A DNA stretch of 64,000 bases from JBBRYW01 sp038253945 (GTDB lineage: Bacteria > Actinomycetota > Thermoleophilia > Gaiellales > Gaiellaceae). A program made the position numbers and the translations under genes. The notes beneath the pieces were generated by a model that ran no database searches, was not told the origin of the DNA, and was given only the letters and a program-made list of their open reading frames with translations. Positions 56,032-64,000 of this stretch are shown here, one piece after another (positions within the stretch are counted from its first letter, which is position 1; each line of letters opens with the position of its first letter). Location of the stretch: assembly GCA_038253945.1 (NCBI GenBank), contig JBBSGR010000002.1:285224-349223 (forward strand), given 5' to 3'.

Positions 56032-57006
56032 TCGCCAGCATGCCGATGTTCTCCGTGTCGTTGTCGGTGCGGATCGACTCGATTCCGTTCTCGGCCGCCC
56101 AGCGGATCGTCGCGAGCTTGACGAGCGTCGCAAGCCCGCGGCGACGGTACGGGCGGGCGGTTCCGGTGGCCTCGTTGGCAGCGCTGCGCCCCTCGCGGTC
56201 GACGCGGAGGTACGCGAGAGCGACCGGACGGTGGCCTTCCAGGACGACGTGACTCGCGTCGCGATCGACCTCCGGATCGAGCCAGAGGTCGCATCGCCAA
56301 TCCTCGAGCGAGAACGTGATCTCCTCGTCGGCCGGGATGTCTCGCGATGCCGCGAGATCGAGGTCGTAGAGCTCACGCTCGAGGCCAGCCGCCGCCGCAA
56401 GGGAAGCGAGGCGAAAGCCGTGGTCTCCGGCCGAGCGCTCGAGCCGAGGCAGAGGTGATAAATCGACCGTGCGGGGATCGAGCGCAGAGACTCGCTCCCT
56501 TCTTCCTCGCTCGTAGCCACGCCGGCTGATGAACGCGCGCCCGTCGTCGAGCACGACCTCGCAGCGCAGGCGCGTCGCGCCGATCGCTCGGGCCCGCTCC
56601 TCGGCGAGATCGAGCAGGCGAGACCCGATTCCTAGGAGCCTGGGTCTGTTTCAATCGGCTCGACCGGTCACTTCAGACGGCGGTGCGGACAAGCCCGCAC
56701 CGCCTGAATCTAGGCACCGCAAGCGGTGCCTAGACGGCGCCAGCTCGCAGCGACGCCGGCCCAGACGAGCGCCGCGTCGGCCGACCGGGTCCACCAGACC
56801 GTCACTGCCGTGGCTGCTCCCACCAGCTCGTCTCCTGCGAGCGCGACCCACCAGCGCCGTCGCTCCCGGGCCGTGAGCGCAGTGAGCCGGTAGCGAAACC
56901 CGGTCTCCGTGTAGAGGCGGTCGGGCCGGAGCTCTCGCAGCAGCCGGACGTGCGTTCGCAGGTCCGACGGCTCGTAGGGCCGGATCAGGACGGGAGGCTG
57001 ACCCAC
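55922..57006 (-). pseudogene. Tandem-GNAT acetyltransferase gene split by a 98-bp palindromic insertion
   Basis: The N-terminal piece (57006 to 56734) encodes 'IRPYEPSDLRTHVRLL' through 'VWAGVAASWRR' and then runs into a stop inside the insertion. The C-terminal piece (56632 to 55922) continues 'GIGSRLLDLAEERARAIG', then a second GNAT half with 'YRRRGLATLVKLATIRWA' (core 'RRRGLATLVKL') and 'NQRLGYELRF'. Removing 98 bases rejoins 'SWRR-LG-IGSRLL', the acetyl-CoA loop, in frame and gives 328 residues. The C-terminal part could still be expressed from GTG 56554. It resembles mycothiol-synthase-like tandem GNATs. Confidence 0.82.
56631..56733. mobile_element. ~93-bp palindromic insertion (MITE/REP-like) with CCTAG duplication
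   Basis: Flanked by CCTAG at 56631-56635 and 56729-56733, consistent with a 5-bp target duplication. Inside are two strong hairpins: GGCGGTGCGG/CCGCACCGCC (56679-56704) and CTAGGCACCGC-AA-GCGGTGCCTAG (56710-56733). It interrupts an acetyltransferase reading frame that is otherwise intact. No coding capacity, so it would have needed a transposase supplied elsewhere. Confidence 0.7.
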
Positions 57007-57761
57007 CCCGGCTCGGGTCGTGAGAGTCGGCCCTCCGCCGTGAGGCGTTCGACGAGATCGTCCTCGATCCGCCAGGGCCACGAGAACCAGCGCGTCAGCT
57101 CGCGCTCGGAGGCGACGACGGCCGCCCGTACGCCGGCAACGATCAGCTCCTCGAGCCCGCCAGCATCGGCCGGCTCCGGGTGCACCTGATCCCAGCGAGA
57201 GAGCTCGGCCGAGTGCGCATGCCTCTCGCCGGCCGCATAGACGAGCGATCGAGCGACCACGGCGCCGCAGCGCTCCAGCGGGTACCGGATCGCCTTCAGC
57301 TCCTTCGGCTTCAGTCCGAGCTCGGTCTGCAGATCCTCCAGCGTCGACGGCCCGGCCGCCGCGAGGTGCCGCAGGACGAGCGCCCAGTCCTCCGCTTCGG
57401 CCTCCATCCGGCTCAGCTCCCCACGGCAGATCGGGTCGAGCAGGCGTGCGACCTCCTCGGTGACGATCAGGCTCTTGCCGCGGTGCACCTTCAGGACCCG
57501 ATAGCCCCTCTCGCCCAGCTCGCCGAACCAGGGAAACTTCGTCGCGGGCCACTGACCGAAGCCGCGACTGCCCGGCGCATAGGGGGCCTCGTGGCAGGCC
57601 CCGAACAGGCTCGGCAGCGACGAGTCCGCGGTTCGCGTCAGCAGGCCCCGGTCGAGCAGGAAGGCCTCTGCCTCGTCGAGTGTCTCGAGCGCCCGATCGG
57701 GTGTCAGCCTGCAGACGAAGGCCCGTTCTGACCGCAGCTCCGCGAGAGACCGAACACCCAT
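56985..57761 (-). CDS. Winged-helix AlkZ/YcaQ-related protein
   Basis: A 258-residue protein, probably of the HTH_42/AlkZ-like family that includes alkylpurine and crosslink DNA glycosylases. Helical segments alternate with 'GPSTLEDLQTELGLKPKEL', a winged-helix-like motif, and a C-terminal 'LTRWFSWPWRIEDDLVERL' followed by 'LSRPEPGWV', resembling the family's last wing. The family assignment is moderate; glycosylase activity is unproven. It overlaps the cupin gene by one base and the GNAT start by 22 bases. Confidence 0.6.
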   Translation of the reverse strand: MGVRSLAELRSERAFVCRLTPDRALETLDEAEAFLLDRGLLTRTADSSLPSLFGACHEAPYAPGSRGFGQWPATKFPWFGELGERGYRVLKVHRGKSLIVTEEVARLLDPICRGELSRMEAEAEDWALVLRHLAAAGPSTLEDLQTELGLKPKELKAIRYPLERCGAVVARSLVYAAGERHAHSAELSRWDQVHPEPADAGGLEELIVAGVRAAVVASERELTRWFSWPWRIEDDLVERLTAEGRLSRPEPGWVSLPS

Positions 57762-58150
57762 CAGCCGCCGAAGGCGCGCCGCCGTTCGAGGTCGCGCTCC
57801 GGATCGACGAGGTGGCCGTCGCGCTCGACGTAGCCGTCCTTGCCGCCGACGACGAGGAGGACGAGATCGTCCTCGCCCCCGTTCGACACCCTGCGCGGCG
57901 TGGTCGCCTCGACGTGGACCAGGCCGCCCGGCCCGAGCTCTCGCACCTCGCCACCGACTTCGACGCGCGCGCGGCCGCTGTGAACGAAGTAGAGCTCGTC
58001 CTGGATCTCGTGGAAGTGGAGGAACCCCTCCATCCCGGGCGGCATGACGAGCGCGTTCACGCCGAAGGCCTCGATCCCGAGCGCTCTACGGATCTTGCGG
58101 AAGCCGGGCCCGTGACCGAGCTCGTCGAGAGATCCAAACGCGTAGCCCAC
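57761..58150 (-). CDS. Cupin-domain protein
   Basis: A 129-residue single cupin. Metal-binding motif 1 reads 'EGFLHFHEIQDELYFVHSG' (His, His, Glu present) and motif 2 'GPGGLVHVEATTPRRV', in which the usual terminal His is at 'VHVEA'. Function unknown; such proteins are often isomerases or small-molecule sensors. Divergent from pcrA. Confidence 0.8.
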   Translation of the reverse strand: MGYAFGSLDELGHGPGFRKIRRALGIEAFGVNALVMPPGMEGFLHFHEIQDELYFVHSGRARVEVGGEVRELGPGGLVHVEATTPRRVSNGGEDDLVLLVVGGKDGYVERDGHLVDPERDLERRRAFGG

Positions 58151-58188
58151 GAACCGATCACGTTAACAGGCGTCGGTACGATCGAGCG

Positions 58189-60342
58189 GTGCCCGTACTC
58201 TCGCCGGAGAGCTACCTGACCGTCCTCAACGAGGCGCAGCGCGAGGCCGTGCTCCAGACCGAGGGGCCGCTCCTCGTCATTGCCGGCGCCGGCTCCGGGA
58301 AGACGCGCGTCCTTACCTACCGGGTGGCGCATCTCGTGACCGCGTGCGGGGTGAAGCCGGAGGAGATCCTCGGGATCACCTTCACGAACAAGGCAGCGGG
58401 TGAGATGCGCTCTCGGCTCGACGACCTGCTCGAGGGCCTCGCGCGACCGATCTGGATTCTGACCTTCCACGCCGCCTGCGGGCGCATCCTCCGCCGCGAG
58501 GCCGCGCGGCTGGGCTACAAATCGAACTTCACGATCTACGACGGGGCCGATCAGGTCCGGCTGACGAAGGCCTGCCTCGAGGAGCTGGAGCGGGACCCGA
58601 AGCGCTTCGTCCCACGCGGGATCCACGCGCAGATCTCGAACGCGAAGAACCAGCTCGTCAGCCCCGAGGAGTACCGGGCCCGCGTCGCCTCCTTCTACGA
58701 CCAGACCGTCGCCGACGTGTACGACCTCTACCAGCGGCGCCTCTTTGCCTCGAACGCGGTCGACTTCGACGACATGTTGATGCTGACCGTGAACGTCCTC
58801 GAGCGCTTTCCCGAGGCGCGCGAGCGCTGGCAGGACGCGTTCCGCTACATCCTCGTCGACGAGTATCAGGACACGAATCACGCGCAGTACCGGTTGCTCC
58901 AGCTGCTCGCCGCCAAGCACCGCAACATCTGCGCCGTCGGCGACCCGGACCAGGCGATCTTCGGCTTCAGGGGAGCGGACATTCGCAACATCCTCGGCTT
59001 CGAGCGCGACTTCGGCGAGACCCGAACCGTTGCGCTCGAGCAGAACTACCGCTCGACGAATCACATCCTGAAGGCGGCCAACGCGGTCATTCAGCACAAC
59101 CGCGAGCGCAAGCCGAAGGAGCTCTGGTCGGAGCTGGGGGACGGGGACCCAGTCCGGGTCGTGGAGGTCGAGGACGAGCACGCCGAGGCCCGCTTCGTCG
59201 CGGCGGAGATCACGTCGCTCGTGGAAGAGGGCTGCAACGGGCGCGAGATCGCGGTCTTCTACCGGATGAACGCGCAGTCGCGCGTGCTCGAGGACGTGCT
59301 CGTTCGCCAACAGGTTCCCTATCAGGTGATCGGCGGCCCGCGCTTCTACGATCGCGCCGAGATCAAGGACCTGATCGCCTACCTCAAGGTGATCGACAAC
59401 TCGTTCGACGCGGTCTCGTTGCAGCGGGTCGCCAACCGGCCCCGCCGCGGAATCGGCGAGGCGTCGCTCGCGCGTCTGCAGGCATACGCTTACGCGCAGG
59501 GCATCAGTTTCTGGGAGGCGTTCGCCTTCGCCGAGGAGGCGGGTCTGACCGGGGCGCCGCTCAGGGCGGTGCGCTCCTTTCACTCCATGCTGGAGTTGCT
59601 GGGGGCGGGCGCGCTCGAGTTGTCCGTGGCCGACCTCGTCGAGCGCGTCCTCGAGCGAAGCGGCTACCTCGATGCGCTCGAGGCCGAGCGGACGATCGAG
59701 GCCCAGGGTCGGGCCGAGAACCTGCAGGAGCTCGCCGGCGTCGCGCAGGAGTATCAGGCGACCGCCGCCGAGCCGAGCCTGTCGCATTTCCTGCAGGAGC
59801 TCTCCCTGCTCTCGGACCAGGACACGATTCGCGAGGAGGAGAGCCTGGTCACGCTGATGACGATCCACAACGCGAAGGGGCTCGAGTTCCGGGCTGTCTT
59901 CGTGATCGGGATGGAGGAGGGGATCTTTCCGCACTCGCGCTCGATCGAGGAGCAGGGGATCGAGGAGGAGCGGCGGCTCTGCTACGTCAGCATGACCCGC
60001 GCGCAGGAGCGGCTCGTCCTGACGCACGCCTCCTCGCGGACGCTCTACGGCGGCCGCAGCTACAACCTGCCGTCGCGGTTCGTCGACGAGTTGCCGAACG
60101 AGGGCGTCGAGCGAGAGACGCTCCGGCCTGCCTCGTGGGGCGGCTACCGCTCGCCGGCCCCAGTCGCGCCGCGCGAGCAGGTTCCACAGCTCGCCACCGG
60201 CGACACGGTTCGGCACGGCACGCTCGGCGAGGGCATCGTCACGCGGATGGAACCCGGTGGGGTCGCCACGGTTCGGTTCGCCGACGACGGCAGCGAGCGG
60301 CGTCTGATGCTCGACTACGCGCCGCTCGAACGAGTCGGCTAG
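58189..60342 (+). CDS. pcrA: ATP-dependent DNA helicase PcrA/UvrD
   Basis: A 717-residue SF1A helicase. Motifs: Q 'LNEAQREAV', I 'AGAGSGKTRVL', Ia 'TFTNKAAGEM', II 'VDEYQDTN', III 'GDPDQAIFGFRGA', IV 'QNYRS', V 'TIHNAKGLEF' and VI 'YVSMTRAQERL'. The C-terminal domain 'GDTVRHGTLGEGIV' is the PcrA-type Tudor-like RNA-polymerase-binding region. It acts in repair and in removing stalled polymerase, together with UvrA in this window. GTG start. Confidence 0.97.
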   Translation: MPVLSPESYLTVLNEAQREAVLQTEGPLLVIAGAGSGKTRVLTYRVAHLVTACGVKPEEILGITFTNKAAGEMRSRLDDLLEGLARPIWILTFHAACGRILRREAARLGYKSNFTIYDGADQVRLTKACLEELERDPKRFVPRGIHAQISNAKNQLVSPEEYRARVASFYDQTVADVYDLYQRRLFASNAVDFDDMLMLTVNVLERFPEARERWQDAFRYILVDEYQDTNHAQYRLLQLLAAKHRNICAVGDPDQAIFGFRGADIRNILGFERDFGETRTVALEQNYRSTNHILKAANAVIQHNRERKPKELWSELGDGDPVRVVEVEDEHAEARFVAAEITSLVEEGCNGREIAVFYRMNAQSRVLEDVLVRQQVPYQVIGGPRFYDRAEIKDLIAYLKVIDNSFDAVSLQRVANRPRRGIGEASLARLQAYAYAQGISFWEAFAFAEEAGLTGAPLRAVRSFHSMLELLGAGALELSVADLVERVLERSGYLDALEAERTIEAQGRAENLQELAGVAQEYQATAAEPSLSHFLQELSLLSDQDTIREEESLVTLMTIHNAKGLEFRAVFVIGMEEGIFPHSRSIEEQGIEEERRLCYVSMTRAQERLVLTHASSRTLYGGRSYNLPSRFVDELPNEGVERETLRPASWGGYRSPAPVAPREQVPQLATGDTVRHGTLGEGIVTRMEPGGVATVRFADDGSERRLMLDYAPLERVG

Positions 60343-61555
60343 TGGGAATCAGGATCGAGAGCGTGGGGCGCGAGCGCGCCGCGGAGGTGCTGGCTCCGGT
60401 CTCGACCGCGATGGGCTTCGAGTTGCCGCCGGATGCCCTCGAGGAATTTGCGCAACTTCCCGAGTACGACGTGCGGCTGGCGGCGCTCGACGACGGCGCC
60501 GTGATCGGGGGCCTCGGCTCGTTCACCTTCGGGCTGACGACGCCGGGAGGCTCCGTCGAGCTGGCGGGCCTGACCGGAGTGGGTGTGTCCTGCCGACCCA
60601 TCGCCGGCGTGGAGTCCTTCGCGAGCTGATGCGCTCCTACCTCGACGGGGTGCGGGCGCGCGGCCAGTCCGTCTCGGCGCTCTGGGCGACGGAAGCCCCG
60701 ATCTACGGTCGCTTCGGATACGGGATGGCCTCGCTTCAGGGCGAGGCCGAGCTGAGCCTCGAGCGCGCCGCCTTCGTCTCGGGTCCGCACCCGGCCGCTC
60801 GCGCACGCCTCGTGGACGAGGCCGACGCGCTCGAGGCGTTTCCGGCGATCTTCGACGCCATTCGGACGGAGACGCCCGGTATGCTCACGCGCTCGCGCCG
60901 CTGGTGGCAGCTGCGGCGACTCAGCGATCCCGAGTTTGCGAGGCGCGGCCGAGGGCCGCTGCGGCGTGTGCTGCTGGAGCTCGAGGGCGCGCCGGTCGCC
61001 TACGCGCTCTACCGCCAGACGCATGAGTGGCAGAACGCGGTCCCGGGCGGGTCGGTACACGTGATCGAAGCTCTCGGCACTACACCGGCCGCGACGCGCG
61101 CGATCTGGCGCTACCTCTGCGATCTCGATCTGATGGACAAGCTCACCGGCTTCATGCTCCCGAGCGACCACCCCTTGCTCCTGCTCGTCGCCGAGCCTCG
61201 CCGCCTCGGACTGAGGCTCGCGGATGCGCTGTGGGTGCGCCTCGTGGAGGTGGGCGCGGCGCTGTCGGCTCGCTCCTTCGGCGAGGGCTCCCCGATCACG
61301 ATCGAGATTCGCGACTCGTTCTGCCCCTGGAACGAAGGCCGCTGGAGCGTGGGGGCGGGAGTGGTCGAGCGCACGGACGAGCGGGCAGATCTCGCGCTCG
61401 ACGCGGCCGCGCTCGGATCCGTCTACCTGGGCGGCTTCACGTTCGGCCAGCTCGCGCGCGCGGGCCTCGTGGAAGAATTCGTCGAAGCCGCCGTCGAACG
61501 TGCTGATGCACTGTTCGTCCGCGATCGGGCACCCTGGTGTCCGGAGATCTTCTAG
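60342..61555 (+). pseudogene. Eis-like N-acetyltransferase gene with a frameshift
   Basis: GTG 60342 opens an Eis-type GNAT ('VLAPVSTAMGFELP', 'VELAGLTGVGVS'). Near 60588-60592 the homology changes frame: the continuation is 'LPTHRRRGVLRELMRSYLDG' (20 residues), then 'ALWATEAPIYGRFGYGMA', the central GNAT domain and the C-terminal SCP-like domain with 'FTFGQLARAGLVEEF' to 61555. The span is 3n+2, so a 1-base loss or 2-base gain. ATG 60629 could start a 308-residue product lacking the acetyl-CoA loop. Intact protein would be ~404 residues, the normal Eis size. Confidence 0.82.
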
Positions 61556-61572
61556 CTTCTAGCATCGGCTGC

Positions 61573-61962
61573 CTACTGGCTCGGGGGCGGCTTGATCAGG
61601 GCCGACACGTAGGCCAGAACGTCGCTCTCGTCGCGACCAGAGACGAGGCCCGGCGGCATGATCCCCTTCCCGTTCGCGATCCGGCTCTGGACGAGGCTCA
61701 GCGGGATTCGGTCGCCGTCGAGCTTCGGCCCGATGCCGCCCGAGCCGCCCATCCCGTGACAGCTCGCGCACTTCGTCGAGAAGATCGTCTCGCCTCGGTA
61801 GACGTCACCGAGCACGATCGCCCCGGCCTTCGGGGTCGACGGCCTCGCGAGATGGAGCTTCGCCAGGCCGAAGATCCCGGCCGAGAGCCCGGCGATGAGG
61901 ATGAGCGGCGGGCCGACGTTTCGCGCGCGGGAGCGCCGGCGCCAGGCGTCGTAGTCGGGCAC
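61573..61962 (-). CDS. Membrane-anchored monoheme cytochrome c
   Basis: A 129-residue protein from GTG 61962. A membrane helix at about 20-36 ('LILIAGLSAGIFGLAKL') precedes a cytochrome c domain with 'CASCHGMGG' and a distal Met in 'GIMPPGL'. 'DVLAYVSALI' is the typical last helix. It may carry electrons between the bc complex and the oxidase or pair with the divergent DUF6529 protein. Confidence 0.88.
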   Translation of the reverse strand: MPDYDAWRRRSRARNVGPPLILIAGLSAGIFGLAKLHLARPSTPKAGAIVLGDVYRGETIFSTKCASCHGMGGSGGIGPKLDGDRIPLSLVQSRIANGKGIMPPGLVSGRDESDVLAYVSALIKPPPSQ

Positions 61963-61996
61963 GACGCGATCGTAACGAGTTAGGCTCGCCGTTTCC

Positions 61997-62473
61997 GTGA
62001 GCCTGCTGCTCGACGTCTCCTCGGCGTACACCGACGCCGTCACGAATGTGTTCTCGACGACGATCGCGGCGAAAGCCTGGTTCGCAAGCGCGGCGATCGC
62101 GTTCGCGCTGGTCCAGATCGTTACGGCATTTCGCATCTACGGGAAGCTCGTGCACGTGATCCGGATCCCCTACCCTCCGATCGGGCGAATTCACCGCTGG
62201 TCGGGGCGGCTCGCGTTCCTCTCCACGCTGCCGGTCGCCTTCCACTGCATCTTCATCCTCGGCTTCCAGACGACCGACGCGCGGGTGATCGTGCACTCGA
62301 TCGCGGGCTCGTTCATGTATGGAGTCTTCGCGGCGAAAATCTTCATCCTCAAGGATCACGGCTACCCGCGGTGGCTGCTCCCGGTCGCCGGAGGAGCCCT
62401 CTTCTCGGTACTGGCGACGCTCTGGCTGACGTCCAGTGTCTGGTACTTCACGAACGTTCGCTTCGGCTTTTGA
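61997..62473 (+). CDS. DUF6529 membrane protein (cytochrome b561-like)
   Basis: A 158-residue protein with four hydrophobic helices. Histidines positioned in helices or loops ('IGRIHRWSGRLAF', 'VAFHCIFILGF', 'IVHSIAGSFMYG' and 'LKDHGYPRW') resemble a diheme cytochrome b561/ferric-reductase core. GTG start. It is divergent from the cytochrome c gene with a 34-base gap, so the two may share a promoter region and function in one electron path. Confidence 0.75.
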   Translation: MSLLLDVSSAYTDAVTNVFSTTIAAKAWFASAAIAFALVQIVTAFRIYGKLVHVIRIPYPPIGRIHRWSGRLAFLSTLPVAFHCIFILGFQTTDARVIVHSIAGSFMYGVFAAKIFILKDHGYPRWLLPVAGGALFSVLATLWLTSSVWYFTNVRFGF

Positions 62474-62643
62474 CCCAGGCGAGCAGACGTTCCCGGTTTC
62501 GGGCGCCGACAGCACTGCGAGCCGATTCGCGCTTCGCGGAAAGCCGGGACGGCGAGCGCCGCCGCCGCTCGCCAGGAGGATGACAGCTCCGGTAAGCGCG
62601 GCGTGAGGAGCCGACTCGTACGTCGCTACACTCTGAGCTGCCG

Positions 62644-62716
62644 GGGCGGTTAGCTCAGTTGGGAGAGCACCAGCTCGACAAGCTGGGGGTCACTGGTTCG
62701 AGCCCAGTACCGCCCA
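62644..62716 (+). tRNA. tRNA-Val (anticodon GAC)
   Basis: A 73-base cloverleaf: acceptor GGGCGGT/ACCGCCC, D-stem GCTC/GAGC, anticodon stem CCAGC/GCTGG with loop TCGACAA, T-arm ACTGG-TTCGAGC-CCAGT, discriminator A. Anticodon GAC. Position 33 is C, where U is nearly universal. The encoded 3' end reads CCT, so the final A of CCA is added after transcription. A TACACT -10-like box lies at 62627-62632. Confidence 0.93.
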
Positions 62717-62958
62717 CCTCGGAGAAGAGCCGAATATCCTGCTAATCGAGGACTTTTGGCTCTTTCTCGTTAGGGTAAGGTGTCCGCCTTAGAACGCTCA
62801 AAACCGCCCGTTTCGGTGTAAGACTTCCCCACAGACTTCCCCACACGCTCGGTCGATGTGGAGTACATGAGCGTTCCGCGTTTCGATCCGGCGAACCGCC
62901 AAAGGCTCGACGAGCGGCGTGCTGCGGGCAGGCGAGAGGACACTCGCCCAAGCGAGCG
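62717..62958. other. Gene-poor flank downstream of tRNA-Val
   Basis: No supportable gene in 242 bases. The first part is less GC-rich than the surroundings and contains an imperfect hairpin GAGAAGAGCC/GGCTCTTTCTC (about 62722-62771) and a 12-bp tandem duplication AGACTTCCCCAC (62821-62844). This is the usual position for attachment-site remnants next to a tRNA, but no second att copy or integrase is visible. Confidence 0.5.
62821..62844. repeat. 12-bp tandem duplication
   Basis: AGACTTCCCCAC occurs twice head to tail. Short, but exact, in otherwise non-repetitive sequence. Confidence 0.85.
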
Positions 62959-63360
62959 TCACGCGGCTGGCAGTTGGCGATCCCCGTGGAAGACCGCTTC
63001 GACGTTGTTCCCGTCCGGGTCAATGACCAACGCTGCGTAATACCCGGCGTGGTAATGCGGGCGAAGACCCGGCGTGCCGTTGTCGCGGCCGCCAGCTTCG
63101 ACAGCGGCGCGGTGGAACTTGTCAACGGTGGCTCGGTCGGCCGCGGCGAAGGCCACATGAACGGGAGCGGCCGGGGGTTCGCCTTCCTCGATCCAGAAAT
63201 CTCCACCGCCCTCGATGGCGAACCCAGGCCCCCGCGAGCTCTCCACTACCGTCACTCCGAACGGCTTGAGGGCCTGCTCGTAGAAGGTGCGGCTGCGTGT
63301 CATGTCACGTACTCGCAGGGCCAAGTGGTCGATCAGGGGAAGCGTCACGGGCAGCGACAC
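62959..63360 (-). CDS. VOC (glyoxalase/bleomycin resistance-like) family protein
   Basis: About 133 residues with the VOC fold: 'LIDHLALRVRDMTRSRTFYE', 'GFAIEGGGDFWIEEGE', 'PVHVAFAAADRATVDKFH' and 'HAGYYAALVIDPDGNNVEAV' (core 'ALVIDPDGNNVEAV'). Several starts are possible: GTG 63432, ATG 63402, GTG 63360 or GTG 63348; the fold begins just after 63348. Members are metal-dependent dioxygenases, isomerases or drug-binding proteins; the role is not predictable. Confidence 0.82.
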   Translation of the reverse strand: MSLPVTLPLIDHLALRVRDMTRSRTFYEQALKPFGVTVVESSRGPGFAIEGGGDFWIEEGEPPAAPVHVAFAAADRATVDKFHRAAVEAGGRDNGTPGLRPHYHAGYYAALVIDPDGNNVEAVFHGDRQLPAA

Positions 63361-63481
63361 GCCCTCTATCTTAGAGCGCGATCTCCGAGGAACATTCCGC
63401 ATCACTGGCGCAGCCGACGCTTCGGTGGCCACGATCAGTGCGCTGGCTGTGTAGCCGGTACGCGTCGCCTTTGGCGGTCCG

Positions 63482-64000
63482 TTACCGCGGACGGTAGACG
63501 TGGATTGCGATGCCCGTCGGATACGTCGTCGTCTCGGCGAGCTCGAGTTGCAGCGGAGTGGGAAGACCCTTGAAGAGCGCCAACCCTGCGCCGAGTGCAG
63601 CCGGCTGGATCATGAGCCGGTATTCATCAACGAGCCCCAGTCGTGAAAGCGCCTGGTCGAAGGTGGCGCCCCCGTACGCGATCAGGTCGCCACCCGGTTC
63701 GCGCTTGAGCCGGTCGATCTCTTCACCAAGGTCGCCCCGGGCGATCCTGGTCTCGGGCCAGTCGGCATGGCGCAAGGTCTTCGAGAAGACGACCTTGGGA
63801 ATCTCGTTCATAGGCCGCGCGTAGTCGCTCGTCGACGTCGGCCAGACGGATGCCATTTCCTCGTAGGTGACCCGCCCCATCAGGTGAGCACCCGCGGCTG
63901 ACACCGATTCGAGGATCCAGCGCTTGACTCCGTCGTCCTCCCTGTCGTCGACACCCCATGGGTGCGACCCGTCCAGTGCGGCGACGTATCCGTCGATCGA
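63482..64000 (-). CDS. RibD C-terminal/dihydrofolate reductase-like protein (5' end beyond window)
   Basis: The 3' 173 codons of a DHFR-fold reductase. The frame is open to the window edge and reads 'SIDGYVAALDGSHPWGV', then 'LMGRVTYEEMASVWP', 'PKVVFSKTLRHADWPET', 'DLIAYGGATFDQALSRLG' and 'DEYRLMIQPAALGAGLALF'. This is the common actinobacterial 'dihydrofolate reductase family' protein, of unknown substrate. The missing part should be only a few residues, as family members begin MxKVxxxxxxSLDG. Confidence 0.85.
   Translation of the reverse strand, partial: SIDGYVAALDGSHPWGVDDREDDGVKRWILESVSAAGAHLMGRVTYEEMASVWPTSTSDYARPMNEIPKVVFSKTLRHADWPETRIARGDLGEEIDRLKREPGGDLIAYGGATFDQALSRLGLVDEYRLMIQPAALGAGLALFKGLPTPLQLELAETTTYPTGIAIHVYRPR

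Noticed and set aside
56679..56733. Bidirectional terminator between two separate acetyltransferase genes
   Set aside because: The flanking pieces rejoin exactly within one acetyl-CoA-binding loop and CCTAG is duplicated, which fits insertion better than a natural gene boundary.
58057..60216. 719-residue open frame antisense to pcrA
   Set aside because: Shadow of the helicase gene; no domains.
62742..62875. C-terminal remnant of a tyrosine integrase next to tRNA-Val
   Set aside because: A minus-strand frame contains a 'VGKSVGKS' tail that arises from the 12-bp tandem repeat, but no catalytic Arg/His/Tyr motifs are present and the frame is short.

Overview
The window is uniformly GC-rich with tightly packed genes, many 4-base stop/start overlaps and frequent GTG starts. 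The gene set points to a Gram-positive, high-GC aerobic bacterium: Rex, RHH/PIN toxin-antitoxin, FmdB, an Eis-like acetyltransferase, a caa3 oxidase with a cytochrome bc complex, and a K+-insensitive H+-pyrophosphatase. My best guess is Actinomycetota, class Thermoleophilia (Gaiellales/Solirubrobacterales-like). That placement is inferred from gene content, not from a phylogenetic marker.

Layout. 0-5 kb: PerM transporter, PH-domain protein, uvrA and a vapBC pair. 5-10.7 kb: Yip1 membrane protein, a panB-panC-DUF2520 pantothenate operon, a secreted P-domain protein, a phosphoesterase and FmdB. 10.7-16.4 kb: family-4 UDG, the complete tsaE-tsaB-rimI-tsaD operon for t6A tRNA modification, and a secreted subtilase. 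16.4-22.6 kb: glutamate dehydrogenase behind a repeated leader element, a glutaredoxin-like protein, rex, a primary-type sigma factor, a tandem pair of small Cys-rich proteins (one probably starting at ATC) and a two-component system. 23.8-26.7 kb: gmhB-gmhA-radical SAM and a wrecked epimerase gene. 26.9-34 kb: a respiratory superoperon (coxB-coxA-coxC, small membrane protein, diheme cytochrome c, Rieske, two leader repeats, cytochrome b). 34-36 kb: fdhD-DUF6457-mobA-DUF2231 on the minus strand. 36-42 kb: glycosyltransferase, frameshifted DUF402, GCS2 ligase, DUF1844, MTA phosphorylase and hppA. 42.3-49.9 kb: a hairpin-rich repeat tract, two APC-Usp transporters, an alpha/beta hydrolase, two TrkA-type proteins and a quinoprotein dehydrogenase. 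50-56 kb: VanZ/HAD genes, then a cobalamin-riboswitch operon. 56-64 kb: a GNAT gene split by a 98-bp palindromic insertion, AlkZ-like and cupin genes, a PcrA helicase, a frameshifted Eis-like gene, cytochrome c, DUF6529, tRNA-Val, a VOC protein and a RibD/DHFR-like gene cut by the window edge.

The most interesting system is the operon at 50.95-56.03 kb. A cobalamin riboswitch, with a hairpin that can mask the first ribosome binding site, controls two exported DUF4430 (transcobalamin beta-domain-like) proteins, EcfT, a fused EcfAA' ATPase, an EcfS subunit and an exported alpha/alpha-toroid protein. Animal transcobalamin is built from an alpha6/alpha6 barrel plus a DUF4430-like domain, so this reads as a split bacterial transcobalamin feeding an ECF vitamin B12 importer. 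The second notable signal is an ~85-base element present in three copies. Each copy ends exactly at a start codon, and they sit in front of gdh and, as a tandem pair, between the Rieske and cytochrome b genes.
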